From positions 1 to 24,923 of the forward strand of contig CAIRWO010000053.1 of NCBI GenBank assembly GCA_903882345.1: DNA of 24,923 nucleotides, written 5' to 3'. The first letter of the stretch is position 1, and the number at the start of each line of letters is the position of its first letter. The notes under the pieces were generated by a model. That model was given only the letters and a program-made list of their open reading frames with translations. It searched no databases and was not told where the DNA came from. The translations under genes and the position numbers were made by a program. Positions 1 to 7,900 of the stretch are shown in pieces. This stretch comes from Candidatus Omnitrophota bacterium (GTDB taxonomy: Bacteria; Omnitrophota; Gorgyraeia; Gygaellales; Profunditerraquicolaceae).

Positions 1-435
1 ATCGATTTTCTCAAAAATATCCTGGGTCACGGCGTCAAGGGAAGGCACGATCAGGCTGGCGCCGGTTATTGCCTTGCGCACTTGCGGGTCGCTAATATGG
101 GATGAATTAGTCAAAATAGCAATCGGCGTATCGGTAATTTCTTTGATCCCGCTAATCAGCCGGCCGATGTTCGTGTTCAAGGTCGGCTCGCCTGCGCCGG
201 AAAAGGTAATATATTTAAGTTCTTTTGTTCTTGGGCTGTTATCAATGAACCAATTTTTTATTTCCCCGAGGATTTCGTCAACGTTCACGTATTCTTTACG
301 CTGGCTGGTCCTCCGGGAAGTCTTACCCAACTGGCAATAAATACAGTCAAAACTGCATACTTTATAGGGAGTCAGGCTTACGCCTAAAGATAAGCCTAAC
401 CTGCGCGATTTTATTGGGCCGTATATGTACTTCAT
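1..435 (-). CDS. Radical SAM Fe-S oxidoreductase, COG0731-like (3' end cut by window edge)
   Basis: The reverse strand encodes 145 residues from an ATG at 435, open to the window edge, so the C-terminal part is missing. Residues 27-34 read C-SFD-C-IY-C, the CX3CX2C motif that binds the radical-SAM [4Fe-4S] cluster. Residues 78-86 (FSGAGEPTL) fit the SAM-contacting 'GGE'-type strand. The N-terminus (KYIYGPIKSRRLGLSLG) is characteristic of COG0731-type radical SAM proteins, a family related to the wybutosine enzyme TYW1. The substrate in bacteria is generally unknown and cannot be inferred here. No Shine-Dalgarno sequence is visible before the ATG, and the terminator of the upstream gene ends only about 10 bases before it, so this gene either has a short leader or is expressed by read-through. 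The start is chosen because the family typically begins at this KYI(F/Y)GP motif. The family call is strong; the function is unknown. Confidence 0.85.
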   Translation of the reverse strand, partial: MKYIYGPIKSRRLGLSLGVSLTPYKVCSFDCIYCQLGKTSRRTSQRKEYVNVDEILGEIKNWFIDNSPRTKELKYITFSGAGEPTLNTNIGRLISGIKEITDTPIAILTNSSHISDPQVRKAITGASLIVPSLDAVTQDIFEKID

Positions 436-444
436 TAGCTATAG

Positions 445-500
445 GAATAAAAAATCCCCCACCTTAAAAAATTTTCATCTCACATTTATTAAGATGGGGG
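445..500 (-). terminator. Intrinsic terminator of the CBM48-like gene
   Basis: On the minus strand, arms 489-500 and 456-467 form a 12-position stem (CCCCCA paired with TGGGGG, one mismatch, then CTTAA with TTAAG) around a loop of about 21 bases. The stem is followed directly by TTTTTTATT (454-446). It lies 12 bases beyond the stop codon of the gene at 513-800 and ends just before the radical SAM start, so it separates the two transcription units. On the plus strand the stem is not followed by a T run, so it reads as one-directional. Confidence 0.85.
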
Positions 501-512
501 AATGTTCTATAA

Positions 513-800
513 TTATTTTACTTCAATGGTGCAATTCTGGGTCCCGAAGTTGTTGGTGATCATATTGCTGCAGCGCGGGTCATTGATCCATACGCCGTCT
601 ACGAAAAACTTATATTCGTATTTTCCCGGCGTAAGGTCGACCTTGGCTGTCCAGTTACCCTGCAGATCCTTTTTCGCGGAATCGCTTTTTGTGCTCCAGC
701 CGTTAAAATTACCGGCGACGCTCACTTTCTTTGCCTGGGGAGCGTAAAGCTTGAATTCCATTGATTTTGTTTTACTGCCTGCGCAACATATTCTTGCCAT
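513..800 (-). CDS. Isoamylase early-set / CBM48 (AMPK glycogen-binding-like) microprotein
   Basis: A 95-residue protein that is almost entirely one immunoglobulin-like early-set domain, as in CBM48 and the AMPK-beta glycogen-binding module. Diagnostic stretches are VSVAGNFNGW (about residues 27-36), then LTPGKYEYKFFVDGVWINDP (about 56-75). The conserved aromatic residues (W of FNGW, W of GVWINDP) are those that contact alpha-glucan in characterised modules. No catalytic domain, signal peptide or membrane segment is present; the N-terminus carries a CC pair (residues 5-6). Start: ATG at 800, preceded by a very strong GAGGAGGAGG ribosome-binding site. The gene has its own promoter (825-853) and terminator (445-500), so it is monocistronic and unlinked to the lipid A genes upstream. 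The likely role is binding glycogen or another glucan or acting as an adaptor (inference); no glycogen enzyme is encoded in the window. Confidence 0.8.
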   Translation of the reverse strand: MARICCAGSKTKSMEFKLYAPQAKKVSVAGNFNGWSTKSDSAKKDLQGNWTAKVDLTPGKYEYKFFVDGVWINDPRCSNMITNNFGTQNCTIEVK

Positions 801-824
801 ATCTACCTCCTCCTCTTTTGTCTA

Positions 825-853
825 ACTTTACCTCTCAATGCCGTTTGTGTCAA
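825..853 (-). promoter_or_regulatory. Sigma70-type promoter of the CBM48-like gene
   Basis: On the minus strand a perfect -35 TTGACA (853-848) and a -10 TAAAGT (830-825, 4 of 6 matches to consensus) are separated by 17 bases. The site lies between the lpxI stop (867) and the strong ribosome-binding site at about 803-812, which gives a short leader. With the terminator at 445-500 this defines a single-gene unit. Not experimentally supported. Confidence 0.6.
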
Positions 854-866
854 GAAAAAGTTTTAG

Positions 867-1670
867 CTACACCGCAACGATGGAAATGCCTTTTCTGTCC
901 GCCAGCCTGACTGCCTGTTCTTTGTCTATAAAAAGGGTCCTTCCTGCCTCTATCGCCAGACAGGCAGCATTAGCCCTTACGAGGTTTTTCACCGTATTTA
1001 AGCCGACTACCGGGATATCAAAACGCATATCCTGTTTAGGCTTACTTACCTTAACTACCGTGATGCCGCCGCGGGCAAGCCGGCCAGCGCGGCGAATAAG
1101 ATTATCCGTGCCTTCCAGCGCTTCAACCGCTACTATTGCCTTGTGTTTTACGGCAACGGTCTGGCCGATATCAAGGCTGCCAATGTGCCGGGCAAGCTCA
1201 AAGCCGAAATGAATATCCTGCCGGATTTCCAAAGCGGGTTCCTTTTTTGTCAGAGTGCCTTTCCCCGGCAATAAATCCCCGATAAAAGTCGTCGAATCTA
1301 TTAATTCCAGGCCATGACTTTTTAGCTTAGCGGCAATCGCGCCAAAAATCGTATCCGCCCGTTTATCTTTGAGCTCGGCAAGCATTTCTCTAAGCTGCGG
1401 GTCGCGGTTTATTTCTTTGCCAAAAAGCCGATGCGGGCTGATCTGACCGGCCATAATTACGCGGCTTATCCCTTCCCTTTTAAATATATCGAACATTTTG
1501 GAAAACTCAGACAAACCCAGCCAGTAGATCTTATCGACCGACTTCTTTAGGCGCCGCGACGTGTCGCCTTTTATGGCAATGGCAACCACGCTAAAGCCCC
1601 TTGATCTAGCAGCCTGAGAAAACACGATGGGAAATTTTCTGTTTCCGGCGATGATACCGATTTTTTCCAT
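867..1670 (-). CDS. lpxI: UDP-2,3-diacylglucosamine pyrophosphatase LpxI
   Basis: 267 residues from ATG at 1670, a usual length for LpxI (DUF1009). LpxI hydrolyses UDP-2,3-diacylglucosamine to 2,3-diacylglucosamine 1-phosphate (lipid X) and UMP at the cytoplasmic face of the inner membrane, the fourth step of lipid A synthesis; E. coli uses the unrelated LpxH instead. The N-terminal KIGIIAGNRKFP matches the family's GLIAGNG-FP motif, and the C-terminal part has the conserved MRFDIPVVG...NLVRANAACLAIEAG block. An in-frame TTG at 1697 could add nine residues, but the family start and the codon favour the ATG. It is the last gene of the bamA-skp-lpxD-lpxC/fabZ-lpxA-lpxI run, 76 bases after lpxA. 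LpxB, which often follows, is not in this window. Confidence 0.93.
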   Translation of the reverse strand: MEKIGIIAGNRKFPIVFSQAARSRGFSVVAIAIKGDTSRRLKKSVDKIYWLGLSEFSKMFDIFKREGISRVIMAGQISPHRLFGKEINRDPQLREMLAELKDKRADTIFGAIAAKLKSHGLELIDSTTFIGDLLPGKGTLTKKEPALEIRQDIHFGFELARHIGSLDIGQTVAVKHKAIVAVEALEGTDNLIRRAGRLARGGITVVKVSKPKQDMRFDIPVVGLNTVKNLVRANAACLAIEAGRTLFIDKEQAVRLADRKGISIVAV

Positions 1671-1746
1671 TTTATTCTGCGCGACAGGACCGGACAAGGC
1701 CTCGCTGGGAATTCTTGATAAAATCGATAAGGTAAATGGCTTCGTT

Positions 1747-2457
1747 CTATAATTTCGTTTCTTTTTCCAGAACCCCTAAAGCGTGCTTTACGGAAAGCCC
1801 GCTGTTAAATAATACCTTAAACGCGTGGTTGAGCTGATGGATGGATTCCTTAGAGGCGTTATTGCGCCTAAGGCCGACCAGGTTAAGGCCGTAGACCCGC
1901 GCCGGATGGCCGTCGCAGGTGGAATACGGCGGGATGTCCTGTACTACCTTCGAACAGCCGCCGATAATCGAAAGCATGCCTATGCGGACAAACTGGTGTA
2001 TGGCAACCAACCCTCCGATAACCGCTTTATCTTCAATGGTCACATGACCGGCAAGCGTGCCGTTGTTGGCAATAACACAGCTGTTTCCCACCATGCAGTC
2101 ATGGGCAACGTGCGAATACGCCATAAAAAGGTTATCATTACCGACCACCGTCCTGCCGCCTTCTCCGGTTCCGGGATTAAAAGTGCAGTATTCACGGATA
2201 ATATTATTGTTACCAATTTCCAGGAAGGTCTTTTCTCCCTTATATTTAAGGTCCTGCGGCTGGCTGCCGATAACCGCGCCGGTAAAAATTTCACAATCTT
2301 TACCGATAGAGACATTGCCTTCGATCACGCAAAACGCGCCGATCTTGGTGCCTGCCGCGATCGCAATATTTTCACCGATGATCGTATGCGGTCCAACAAT
2401 CACGCTGTCAGCCAGTTTAGCGCTTTTTGCTACCAAAGCAGTAGGATGAATACGCAT
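1747..2457 (-). CDS. lpxA: UDP-N-acetylglucosamine O-acyltransferase LpxA
   Basis: LpxA transfers a 3-hydroxyacyl chain from acyl-ACP to the 3-OH of UDP-GlcNAc, the first step of lipid A synthesis, in the cytoplasm. The 236-residue product is a left-handed beta-helix of repeated hexapeptides (for example IIGENI, KIGAFC, VIGGLV) followed by a helical C-terminus. SHVAHDC at 115-121 contains the catalytic histidine (H119, equivalent to E. coli H125). It is about 20 residues shorter than E. coli LpxA, mostly at the C-terminus. Start: ATG at 2457 has an AGGGA ribosome-binding site 6-7 bases upstream and begins at the family's usual (M)xIHPTA; an in-frame ATG at 2472, just after the lpxC/fabZ stop, lacks one. 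Follows lpxC/fabZ closely in an evident operon. Confidence 0.95.
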   Translation of the reverse strand: MRIHPTALVAKSAKLADSVIVGPHTIIGENIAIAAGTKIGAFCVIEGNVSIGKDCEIFTGAVIGSQPQDLKYKGEKTFLEIGNNNIIREYCTFNPGTGEGGRTVVGNDNLFMAYSHVAHDCMVGNSCVIANNGTLAGHVTIEDKAVIGGLVAIHQFVRIGMLSIIGGCSKVVQDIPPYSTCDGHPARVYGLNLVGLRRNNASKESIHQLNHAFKVLFNSGLSVKHALGVLEKETKL

Positions 2458-2475
2458 ATTGGTCCCTATCATATT

Positions 2476-3786
2476 TTACGCCAAGGCGAACATCAAGTCC
2501 GCTTCAGCTACGATCTTGCCGTCAACCATTGCCTTGCCGTGCACCTGGCCGGTCCTTGATTTTATCTTTCCCGCGGTTACCTCAAAGACCAGCTGGTCTC
2601 CCGGCACAACGGTCTTTCTAAATTTTACGTTGTTCATTGACATAAAAAATGCCAGTTTCCCCCGGTTCTCCTCCGGGGAAAGCATCATAATTCCGCCTAC
2701 CTGCGCCATTGCCTCGATGATGATGACGCCCGGCATGACCGGTTTGCCCGGGAAATGCCCCCGGAAGAAATAATCGTTTATCGTCACGTTCTTGATACCG
2801 ACGGCACGCTTGCCCCTTTCCAGGGTGGTGATCTTGTCGACAAATAAAAACGGGTCGCGGTGCGGCAGGATGTTCATGATCTTGACGGCATCCAGCTCCT
2901 CACCTTCAGCAGGCTGGTAATTAATGCCAATCGCCCCCAGGGAAACCCTCTCTATCTGTTGGGTGATCTTTTTAACCAGCCGCATATTCAACGAATGGCC
3001 GCTGCGCAGCGCGATAATATGGCCTTTTATCGGCATGCCGGCAAGCGAAAGGTCTCCCATCAGATCGAGTATCTTATGCCGGATGAATTCGTCCTCAAAG
3101 CGCAATTTATTTTTTATCACGCCGTTTTTGCCGACCACAAGGGTATTCTCATAATTGGCACCCTTGCCTACGCCCTGCTGCATAAGCTCATCGATCTCTT
3201 CTTCAAGGCAAAAAGTCCTTGCGGGCGCGATCTCTGTTTTAAAAATTTCGGTATTGATCTCTATTGTTTTAAACTGTGTCTTAAGAAAAGGGTGGCTATA
3301 GTCTAAGGTATAAGAAATTTTGAATCCGTCAAACGGCAAGGCAATAATCGACGCGTTGTCTTCTTCCACATATAGCGGCTCCCGCACGCTAAAAAACGAG
3401 TGCTCTTTCTCCTGCTCTTTGATCCCCGCGCTTAAAAGCAATTCGACAAATTTTATGCTGCTGCCGTCAAGCCCGGGCAATTCGTTACCGTCAATCTCAA
3501 CGCGCAGATTATTTATCTCCAGGCCCGTGGCCGCCGCCATCAGATGTTCGATGGTATGGATCTCCGCTTCGTCCTTACCTACGGAACTGCGACGCAGGCT
3601 GCGCAACGGTAAAAGCACGTTATCAAAAGAAACCTTGATCACCGGCTTACCCGGCAGATCGATCCTTACGAACTCAATACCCGTATCCTCAGCTGCCGGT
3701 TTAAAGGTAATGCTGGCTTTATTTGCCGTATGCAAGCCTACCCCTTCAAGACGGACATCTTTATTGATTGTTTTTTGTTTGTGCAT
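2476..3786 (-). CDS. lpxC/fabZ: Bifunctional LpxC deacetylase / FabZ 3-hydroxyacyl-ACP dehydratase
   Basis: A 436-residue fusion. Residues 1 to about 285 are LpxC, the zinc deacetylase committing UDP-3-O-acyl-GlcNAc to lipid A: EHLMAAATGLE gives E80/H81, HKILDLMGDL gives H237/D241, and SGHSLN gives H264, matching E. coli zinc and catalytic residues H79, H238, D242 and H265. After a short linker, residues about 297-436 are FabZ, a hot-dog-fold dehydratase of fatty-acid elongation: NILPHRDPFLFVD, then GHFPGKPVMPG with catalytic H344, and EAMAQVGG with E358. Fusions of this kind are known from Bacteroidetes and some other Gram-negatives. Both active sites look intact. The fused protein takes the place that fabZ alone occupies in the E. 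coli-type lpxD-fabZ-lpxA order. Start ATG at 3786, four bases after the lpxD stop; the ribosome-binding site is weak, suggesting translational coupling. Confidence 0.96.
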   Translation of the reverse strand: MHKQKTINKDVRLEGVGLHTANKASITFKPAAEDTGIEFVRIDLPGKPVIKVSFDNVLLPLRSLRRSSVGKDEAEIHTIEHLMAAATGLEINNLRVEIDGNELPGLDGSSIKFVELLLSAGIKEQEKEHSFFSVREPLYVEEDNASIIALPFDGFKISYTLDYSHPFLKTQFKTIEINTEIFKTEIAPARTFCLEEEIDELMQQGVGKGANYENTLVVGKNGVIKNKLRFEDEFIRHKILDLMGDLSLAGMPIKGHIIALRSGHSLNMRLVKKITQQIERVSLGAIGINYQPAEGEELDAVKIMNILPHRDPFLFVDKITTLERGKRAVGIKNVTINDYFFRGHFPGKPVMPGVIIIEAMAQVGGIMMLSPEENRGKLAFFMSMNNVKFRKTVVPGDQLVFEVTAGKIKSRTGQVHGKAMVDGKIVAEADLMFALA

Positions 3787-3790
3787 ATTT

Positions 3791-4831
3791 TTATTTTGCC
3801 CTGTTGACCTGAGCTTCCAATTCTTTTATTTTCTTCTCCAACTGCTTCACCAGCTCATAAAGCCTCGGCAGGTTCTGCACACAGGCATTCACCCGCTTTG
3901 CCGTTTCGTGCGGTTTAGCAGGATAGCCTGAAACCAGTGTATTGGCAGGGACTGATTTGGTTACCCCTGCCTGTGCCGCCACGATCGCGTTGTCGCCTAT
4001 GGTGATGTGGCCGACAAGGCCCGCCTGGCCGGCAAGGGTCACCCCATTACCAATAACCGTGCTGCCGGAAACCCCTGCCTGCGCGATGATCAGCGAATTT
4101 TCTCCGACAATAACGTTATGGGCAATGTGCACAAGGTTGTCGATCTTGGTGCCTTTACCGATAACCGTTTTATCAAACCGCGCGCGGTCAATAGTGACAT
4201 TCGCGCCGATCTCCACGTCGTCTGCGATCTCCACGCTGCCGATCTGCGGGATCTTCTGATGTCTGCCGTCAACCGGGATATAACCGAACCCATCCGAACC
4301 GATGACCGTGCCGTTATGTATGACGACACGGCTGCCGATGATCACGGATTCGCGTATCGACACCTGGGGATAAATCAGCGTATCTCGCCCGATACGGCTG
4401 GAGTAACCAATATAACATTGCCCGTAAATTACGGTATTCTCGCCTACCGACACATTATCTTCCAGGACAGTATAGGCCCCGACCGCGACGTTACTGCCTA
4501 GCGAGACTTTTTTTCCTAATATTGCCGTGGGGTGGATCCCTGCGGGATGCTTTACCTCTGCCGGGGAAAAAAGAGATACTGCCTTAACGAATGCCAATGA
4601 AGGATTATCTACGCGGATGATCGGCTTGGAGGCTGTTTTTATTTCGCGGGAGGTGATAATCGCCGAGGCATGTGTCTTGTCTATAAAGGGGAGATATTTG
4701 ACATTGGCCAGGAAGGTAATGTCCCCTGCACAGGCTTCCTTTATGCCGCATACTCCGGTGATAACAGTGTTGCCGCCTCCTACCAACTCTCCGTTGATGA
4801 AATCCGCTATTTCTTTTAAAGTCTTTTGCAT
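3791..4831 (-). CDS. lpxD: UDP-3-O-(3-hydroxyacyl)glucosamine N-acyltransferase LpxD
   Basis: LpxD adds the second 3-hydroxyacyl chain to the amino group exposed by LpxC. The 346-residue length is typical. Residues 1-97 form the N-terminal uridine-binding domain, about 98-310 a left-handed beta-helix of hexapeptide repeats, and the last 25 residues (YELVKQLEKKIKELEAQV) an amphipathic helix consistent with the trimeric coiled coil of the family. HIAHN at 235-239 contains the catalytic histidine (H238, equivalent to E. coli H239). The following QAGVSGS segment is also family-conserved. It lies between skp and lpxC/fabZ in the classic bamA-skp-lpxD order. The ATG at 4831 lacks a clear Shine-Dalgarno sequence but fits the family N-terminus. 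Confidence 0.95.
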   Translation of the reverse strand: MQKTLKEIADFINGELVGGGNTVITGVCGIKEACAGDITFLANVKYLPFIDKTHASAIITSREIKTASKPIIRVDNPSLAFVKAVSLFSPAEVKHPAGIHPTAILGKKVSLGSNVAVGAYTVLEDNVSVGENTVIYGQCYIGYSSRIGRDTLIYPQVSIRESVIIGSRVVIHNGTVIGSDGFGYIPVDGRHQKIPQIGSVEIADDVEIGANVTIDRARFDKTVIGKGTKIDNLVHIAHNVIVGENSLIIAQAGVSGSTVIGNGVTLAGQAGLVGHITIGDNAIVAAQAGVTKSVPANTLVSGYPAKPHETAKRVNACVQNLPRLYELVKQLEKKIKELEAQVNRAK

Positions 4832-4862
4832 GCCGGCGTCAATCCAGACAACAAAACAAAAT

Positions 4863-5372
4863 TTATTTCTTTGCGCTCTTGGCGTTCAAAAGCTCCATGA
4901 TCTTATCGGTGATATCAAGGCTCTTATCCTGATAAACAAGCACGCGGTCATTGAATACCATTGTGAAACCTGCGCCCTGGGAATACTGCTTGATCGTCTC
5001 TTCGATATCCTTGAGTATTTCCTTCATCCTGTCATCCTGATCCTTACGCAGGTCAGTCTGCTTCTGGCGGTCATACTCCTGCAGGTCTTTGATCTTCGCG
5101 TCCAGATCCGACTTCTTGGCCTCTTTTTCTTTATCGCTTAATAAATTCATTTTATCCTGCAGCTGCTTGATCTCGTTCACCTTCTTTTCCCGTTCAGCGG
5201 TATAAACGGTTTCCTTGTCCCCCAATATTTTATCGTAATCCTTGGTCTTTTTGTATTCACTGAAGATCTTGCTTAAATCAACATAGGCAAATTTGTCCGC
5301 CGCGAATGCCGCCGCGCTTAAAACCAATGTAGCAAAAAATATCAACCCTAAAACTAATCCTGTTTTTTTCAC
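4863..5372 (-). CDS. skp: OmpH/Skp-family periplasmic chaperone
   Basis: 169 residues from a GTG start at 5372. The GTG is preceded by a near-perfect AAGGAGGAG site about 6 bases upstream, so I reject longer in-frame starts up to 5414. Residues 1-25 are a signal peptide (two lysines, hydrophobic core GLVLGLIFFATLVL, cleavage likely after AFA). The mature protein starts KFAYVDLSKIFSEY, the usual OmpH/Skp opening, followed by a long charged coiled coil (about residues 35-125) and a compact beta region (GFTMVFNDRVLVYQDKSLDIT). Skp forms a trimeric jellyfish-like cage that holds unfolded outer-membrane proteins for the BAM complex, and here it is directly downstream of bamA. Its mRNA leader contains two hairpins (5387-5428). 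Confidence 0.93.
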   Translation of the reverse strand: MKKTGLVLGLIFFATLVLSAAAFAADKFAYVDLSKIFSEYKKTKDYDKILGDKETVYTAEREKKVNEIKQLQDKMNLLSDKEKEAKKSDLDAKIKDLQEYDRQKQTDLRKDQDDRMKEILKDIEETIKQYSQGAGFTMVFNDRVLVYQDKSLDITDKIMELLNAKSAKK

Positions 5373-5386
5373 CTTTACTCCTCCTT

Positions 5387-5428
5387 GCGCAGTAAGCGCA
5401 CACCGAACCATCATATAGGTTCGGGTGT
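5387..5428 (-). other. Two hairpins in the skp leader
   Basis: In minus-strand RNA, the first stem pairs 5428-5418 with 5409-5400: CCGAACC with GGTTCGG (7 bp) plus three more pairs beyond one bulged C, loop of 8. The second pairs GCGC 5399-5396 with 5390-5387, loop of 5, and ends immediately before the AAGGAGG ribosome-binding site. Neither is followed by a T run, so they are not intrinsic terminators. They could protect the mRNA end, attenuate bamA-skp read-through, or be fortuitous. Confidence 0.45.
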
Positions 5429-5450
5429 TTGTTATATCTTTAGCCCTTGT

Positions 5451-7850
5451 TTAAAAATTATGGCTCATGCTGAAATGAAAACGTCCACCGCCTTTTGTCT
5501 GTTCGCCGGATTCTTTATTCATCGGGATACCGTAATCAAGCCTCACCGGGCCGATAGGGGTCTTGATGCGCACGCCAAAACCCAACCCGGACTTAAAACC
5601 TCCTTCATTAAGAGGATTGGTGGTATCTTTATTGGAACAGATATCCCGCATATTTTGCCAGACATTTCCTATATCGTAGAAGCAGGCGACCTTCAAGAAA
5701 CTGAATAACGGATAGGTATATTCCACATTGCCCACTAAAAGGGCGTTGCCGCCCAGAGGGTCTTTTGAATTCGGGTCAACGGGCCCGATCTTTCTCTCGC
5801 GGTAGCCCCTGATAGTATCTGCGCCGCCGGCAAAATACCTTTCATATATCGGGATCTTATTGGTATTACTGTAGGGATCGGCTAAACCGATCCTGCCTCT
5901 AAATTCCAGCACCGACCCATTCACTAAAGGTACGTAATGGGAAGCCCTCCCGAAAAATTTCCAAAAATCCTTATCTCCGGAAAGAGGCCCGCCGGCCACT
6001 GACCAGGAACTGGTAAGCAGATTTCCTCTTGTAGGATCAAAGACGTTATCCCGGTTGTCAAAATTTAAACCGAATTCCACGCTGCTGACACCGTTGGTGC
6101 CGACTTCATCGAGCAAGTCCTGGGATGCGCCGTCTGAAGGATTGGATATTTTTATGTTTTCGTAACGGTAGGCAATGCTACCCTGCACATACTCCGAAAA
6201 GTCCTTGCCCAGGCGCAAGTCGCCGCCCGTTATGTCTTCGTCATAACCATAACCAACGTCGGTGTCCCGGGAATGCTGGTGCCTGTAGCCGTCAAAACCG
6301 AAAGACACCGGGTAATCAAACAGCCATGGCTCGGTATAGCTTAAGTCAAAACCTTTAGTCTCGCTGCCGACAGAAGCGCGGAGTTTCAAATTTTGCCCCG
6401 CGCCCGTAAAATACGGAAAATTCCTCCAGTCGAAATTTTTCTGCTCAACTTCGATGAATCCCACGAACTGGTCCACGGTGCTGTAGCCGCCGCCGAAACT
6501 GAACGAGCCGGTCTTTGACTCTTTTACGTCAACCACTAAATCTTTTTTATCCGCGGTCCCGGTATCTTTAGTATCATAGCTTATATCCTCAAAATACCCC
6601 AGGTTCTGCAGCCTCTCCTTACTGCGCCTTAATTTATCGCCGTCAAACTTATCGCCCGGCTTGATCCTTAATTCGCGGCGGATTACCACGTCTTTGGTCT
6701 TGACGTTGCCGACGATCCTGATCTTATCCACATAGGTTATTTCGTTTTCTACGATGCTGTAAGCGACATTGACGCGGTTGGTAGCCGGGTCAACCGAAGT
6801 AGTGTCCTGAACCTGCGCTGAAATATAACCGCGGTCAAAATACAGCCCCTGGATGCCAGCGGCATCCTGCTTTACCGCATCGGGATTGAAGACCTTATCC
6901 GGGGTTGCCTCTTTTACCCTGGCCAGTATATCCTTTTCGGAAATATCCTTATTACCCTGTATGGAAACGCTGCCCACCAGGAACTTTTTGCCTTCCTGTA
7001 TCTTTATGGTTATATAATAAAAGGGCTTCTTGGGATCGGTATTGACCTCATAGTCAACCGTGGCATCGATAAATCCGTTCTTACGGTAAAATGCCCTTAC
7101 GCGGTCCATGTCCTCTTTTAACACTTCTTCTTTGAGCACGCCGGCATTAAATAACCAGGCCGCTTTTGTCTTAAGCAGTTTCAGGATCTTGCGGCCGGAG
7201 AACGCCTTGTTGCCATTGATCATGATCTTTTTGATGCGCATCTTTTTGCCTTCCACGATCTCAAAATTTATCTTTGCCTTATTGGTCTCTTTATTAAGGT
7301 CAACCTTATAATTTATTTCCGCGCGGCTAAAGCCCATCTTGTCATACATCTTCTTAAAGGTCTGGACGTCTTCCGCGAGGTTAGGATAATCCAAGTACTG
7401 GCCCTCTTTAGACTTTAGGGTCTCTTTGAGCTTCTCGTCTTTCATCGTAATGTGCATGTGGCCGGAAAAGGTAATTTTTTCGATGATTGGCCTCTCTACG
7501 ACCGTAATAATCACCTTGATGCCGTTTTTATAACCCTCCGTATCAATTTTTATGTCGCTGAAAAACCCCAGGAGGTAAAGGCGCTTTAAGTCGTCGCTGA
7601 GCACGTTGTCCAGGTAAGCAGACCCGATCTTAGTCTTCATTTTGGAAATAACCGTATTCGCGCTTATGGCTTTATTACCTTTTATTTCTATGGCAGTGAC
7701 TGTTTGCGGCGGGGCGGGTTCCTCTTTCTTGGGGGCGGAAAGAGCTTCTTCTTTGGGTAGCTCCTGCGGTTGGCTGACTTCTGCATAAGAAAAAACCAAA
7801 GACCCAAGCACTAACAAGAAAGCTGTGAATAAGGAAATTTTTCGCAACAT
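5451..7850 (-). CDS. bamA: Outer membrane protein assembly factor BamA (Omp85)
   Basis: 799 residues. BamA is the central barrel of the machine that folds and inserts beta-barrel proteins into the outer membrane. Signal peptide at about 1-25 (ISLFTAFLLVLGSLVFSYAE), then a short proline/glutamate-rich linker, then five POTRA domains (about 50-120, 121-201, 202-287, 288-366, 367-440). Each shows the family's I-x-G-N and GYF/GFF features, for example LYLLGFFSDIKI and LQNLGYFEDISYD. The barrel runs from about 445 to the end; IRGYRERKIG is the conserved loop-6 (V/I)RG(F/Y) motif. The C-terminus ends in phenylalanine (FSMSHNF), as outer-membrane barrels do. Start: ATG 7850 with AAGGTGAG upstream; a TTG directly before it is less likely. 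Headed by its own promoter at 7901-7928. Downstream are skp and the lpx genes. Confidence 0.96.
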   Translation of the reverse strand: MLRKISLFTAFLLVLGSLVFSYAEVSQPQELPKEEALSAPKKEEPAPPQTVTAIEIKGNKAISANTVISKMKTKIGSAYLDNVLSDDLKRLYLLGFFSDIKIDTEGYKNGIKVIITVVERPIIEKITFSGHMHITMKDEKLKETLKSKEGQYLDYPNLAEDVQTFKKMYDKMGFSRAEINYKVDLNKETNKAKINFEIVEGKKMRIKKIMINGNKAFSGRKILKLLKTKAAWLFNAGVLKEEVLKEDMDRVRAFYRKNGFIDATVDYEVNTDPKKPFYYITIKIQEGKKFLVGSVSIQGNKDISEKDILARVKEATPDKVFNPDAVKQDAAGIQGLYFDRGYISAQVQDTTSVDPATNRVNVAYSIVENEITYVDKIRIVGNVKTKDVVIRRELRIKPGDKFDGDKLRRSKERLQNLGYFEDISYDTKDTGTADKKDLVVDVKESKTGSFSFGGGYSTVDQFVGFIEVEQKNFDWRNFPYFTGAGQNLKLRASVGSETKGFDLSYTEPWLFDYPVSFGFDGYRHQHSRDTDVGYGYDEDITGGDLRLGKDFSEYVQGSIAYRYENIKISNPSDGASQDLLDEVGTNGVSSVEFGLNFDNRDNVFDPTRGNLLTSSWSVAGGPLSGDKDFWKFFGRASHYVPLVNGSVLEFRGRIGLADPYSNTNKIPIYERYFAGGADTIRGYRERKIGPVDPNSKDPLGGNALLVGNVEYTYPLFSFLKVACFYDIGNVWQNMRDICSNKDTTNPLNEGGFKSGLGFGVRIKTPIGPVRLDYGIPMNKESGEQTKGGGRFHFSMSHNF

Positions 7851-7900
7851 CAAATTATCTCACCTTAGATGTTATTACGGAAACTTTTTACTTAAGTTGT

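Noticed and set aside
1825..2559. Long plus-strand open frame (244 codons) opposite lpxA and the end of lpxC/fabZ
   Set aside because: The product has no recognisable domain, and the opposite strand is a clear LpxA with its catalytic motif. The open frame is a by-product of codon bias on the coding strand.
2860..3931. Several plus-strand open frames opposite lpxC/fabZ and the end of lpxD
   Set aside because: Antisense shadows of conserved minus-strand genes; no ribosome-binding sites or family motifs.
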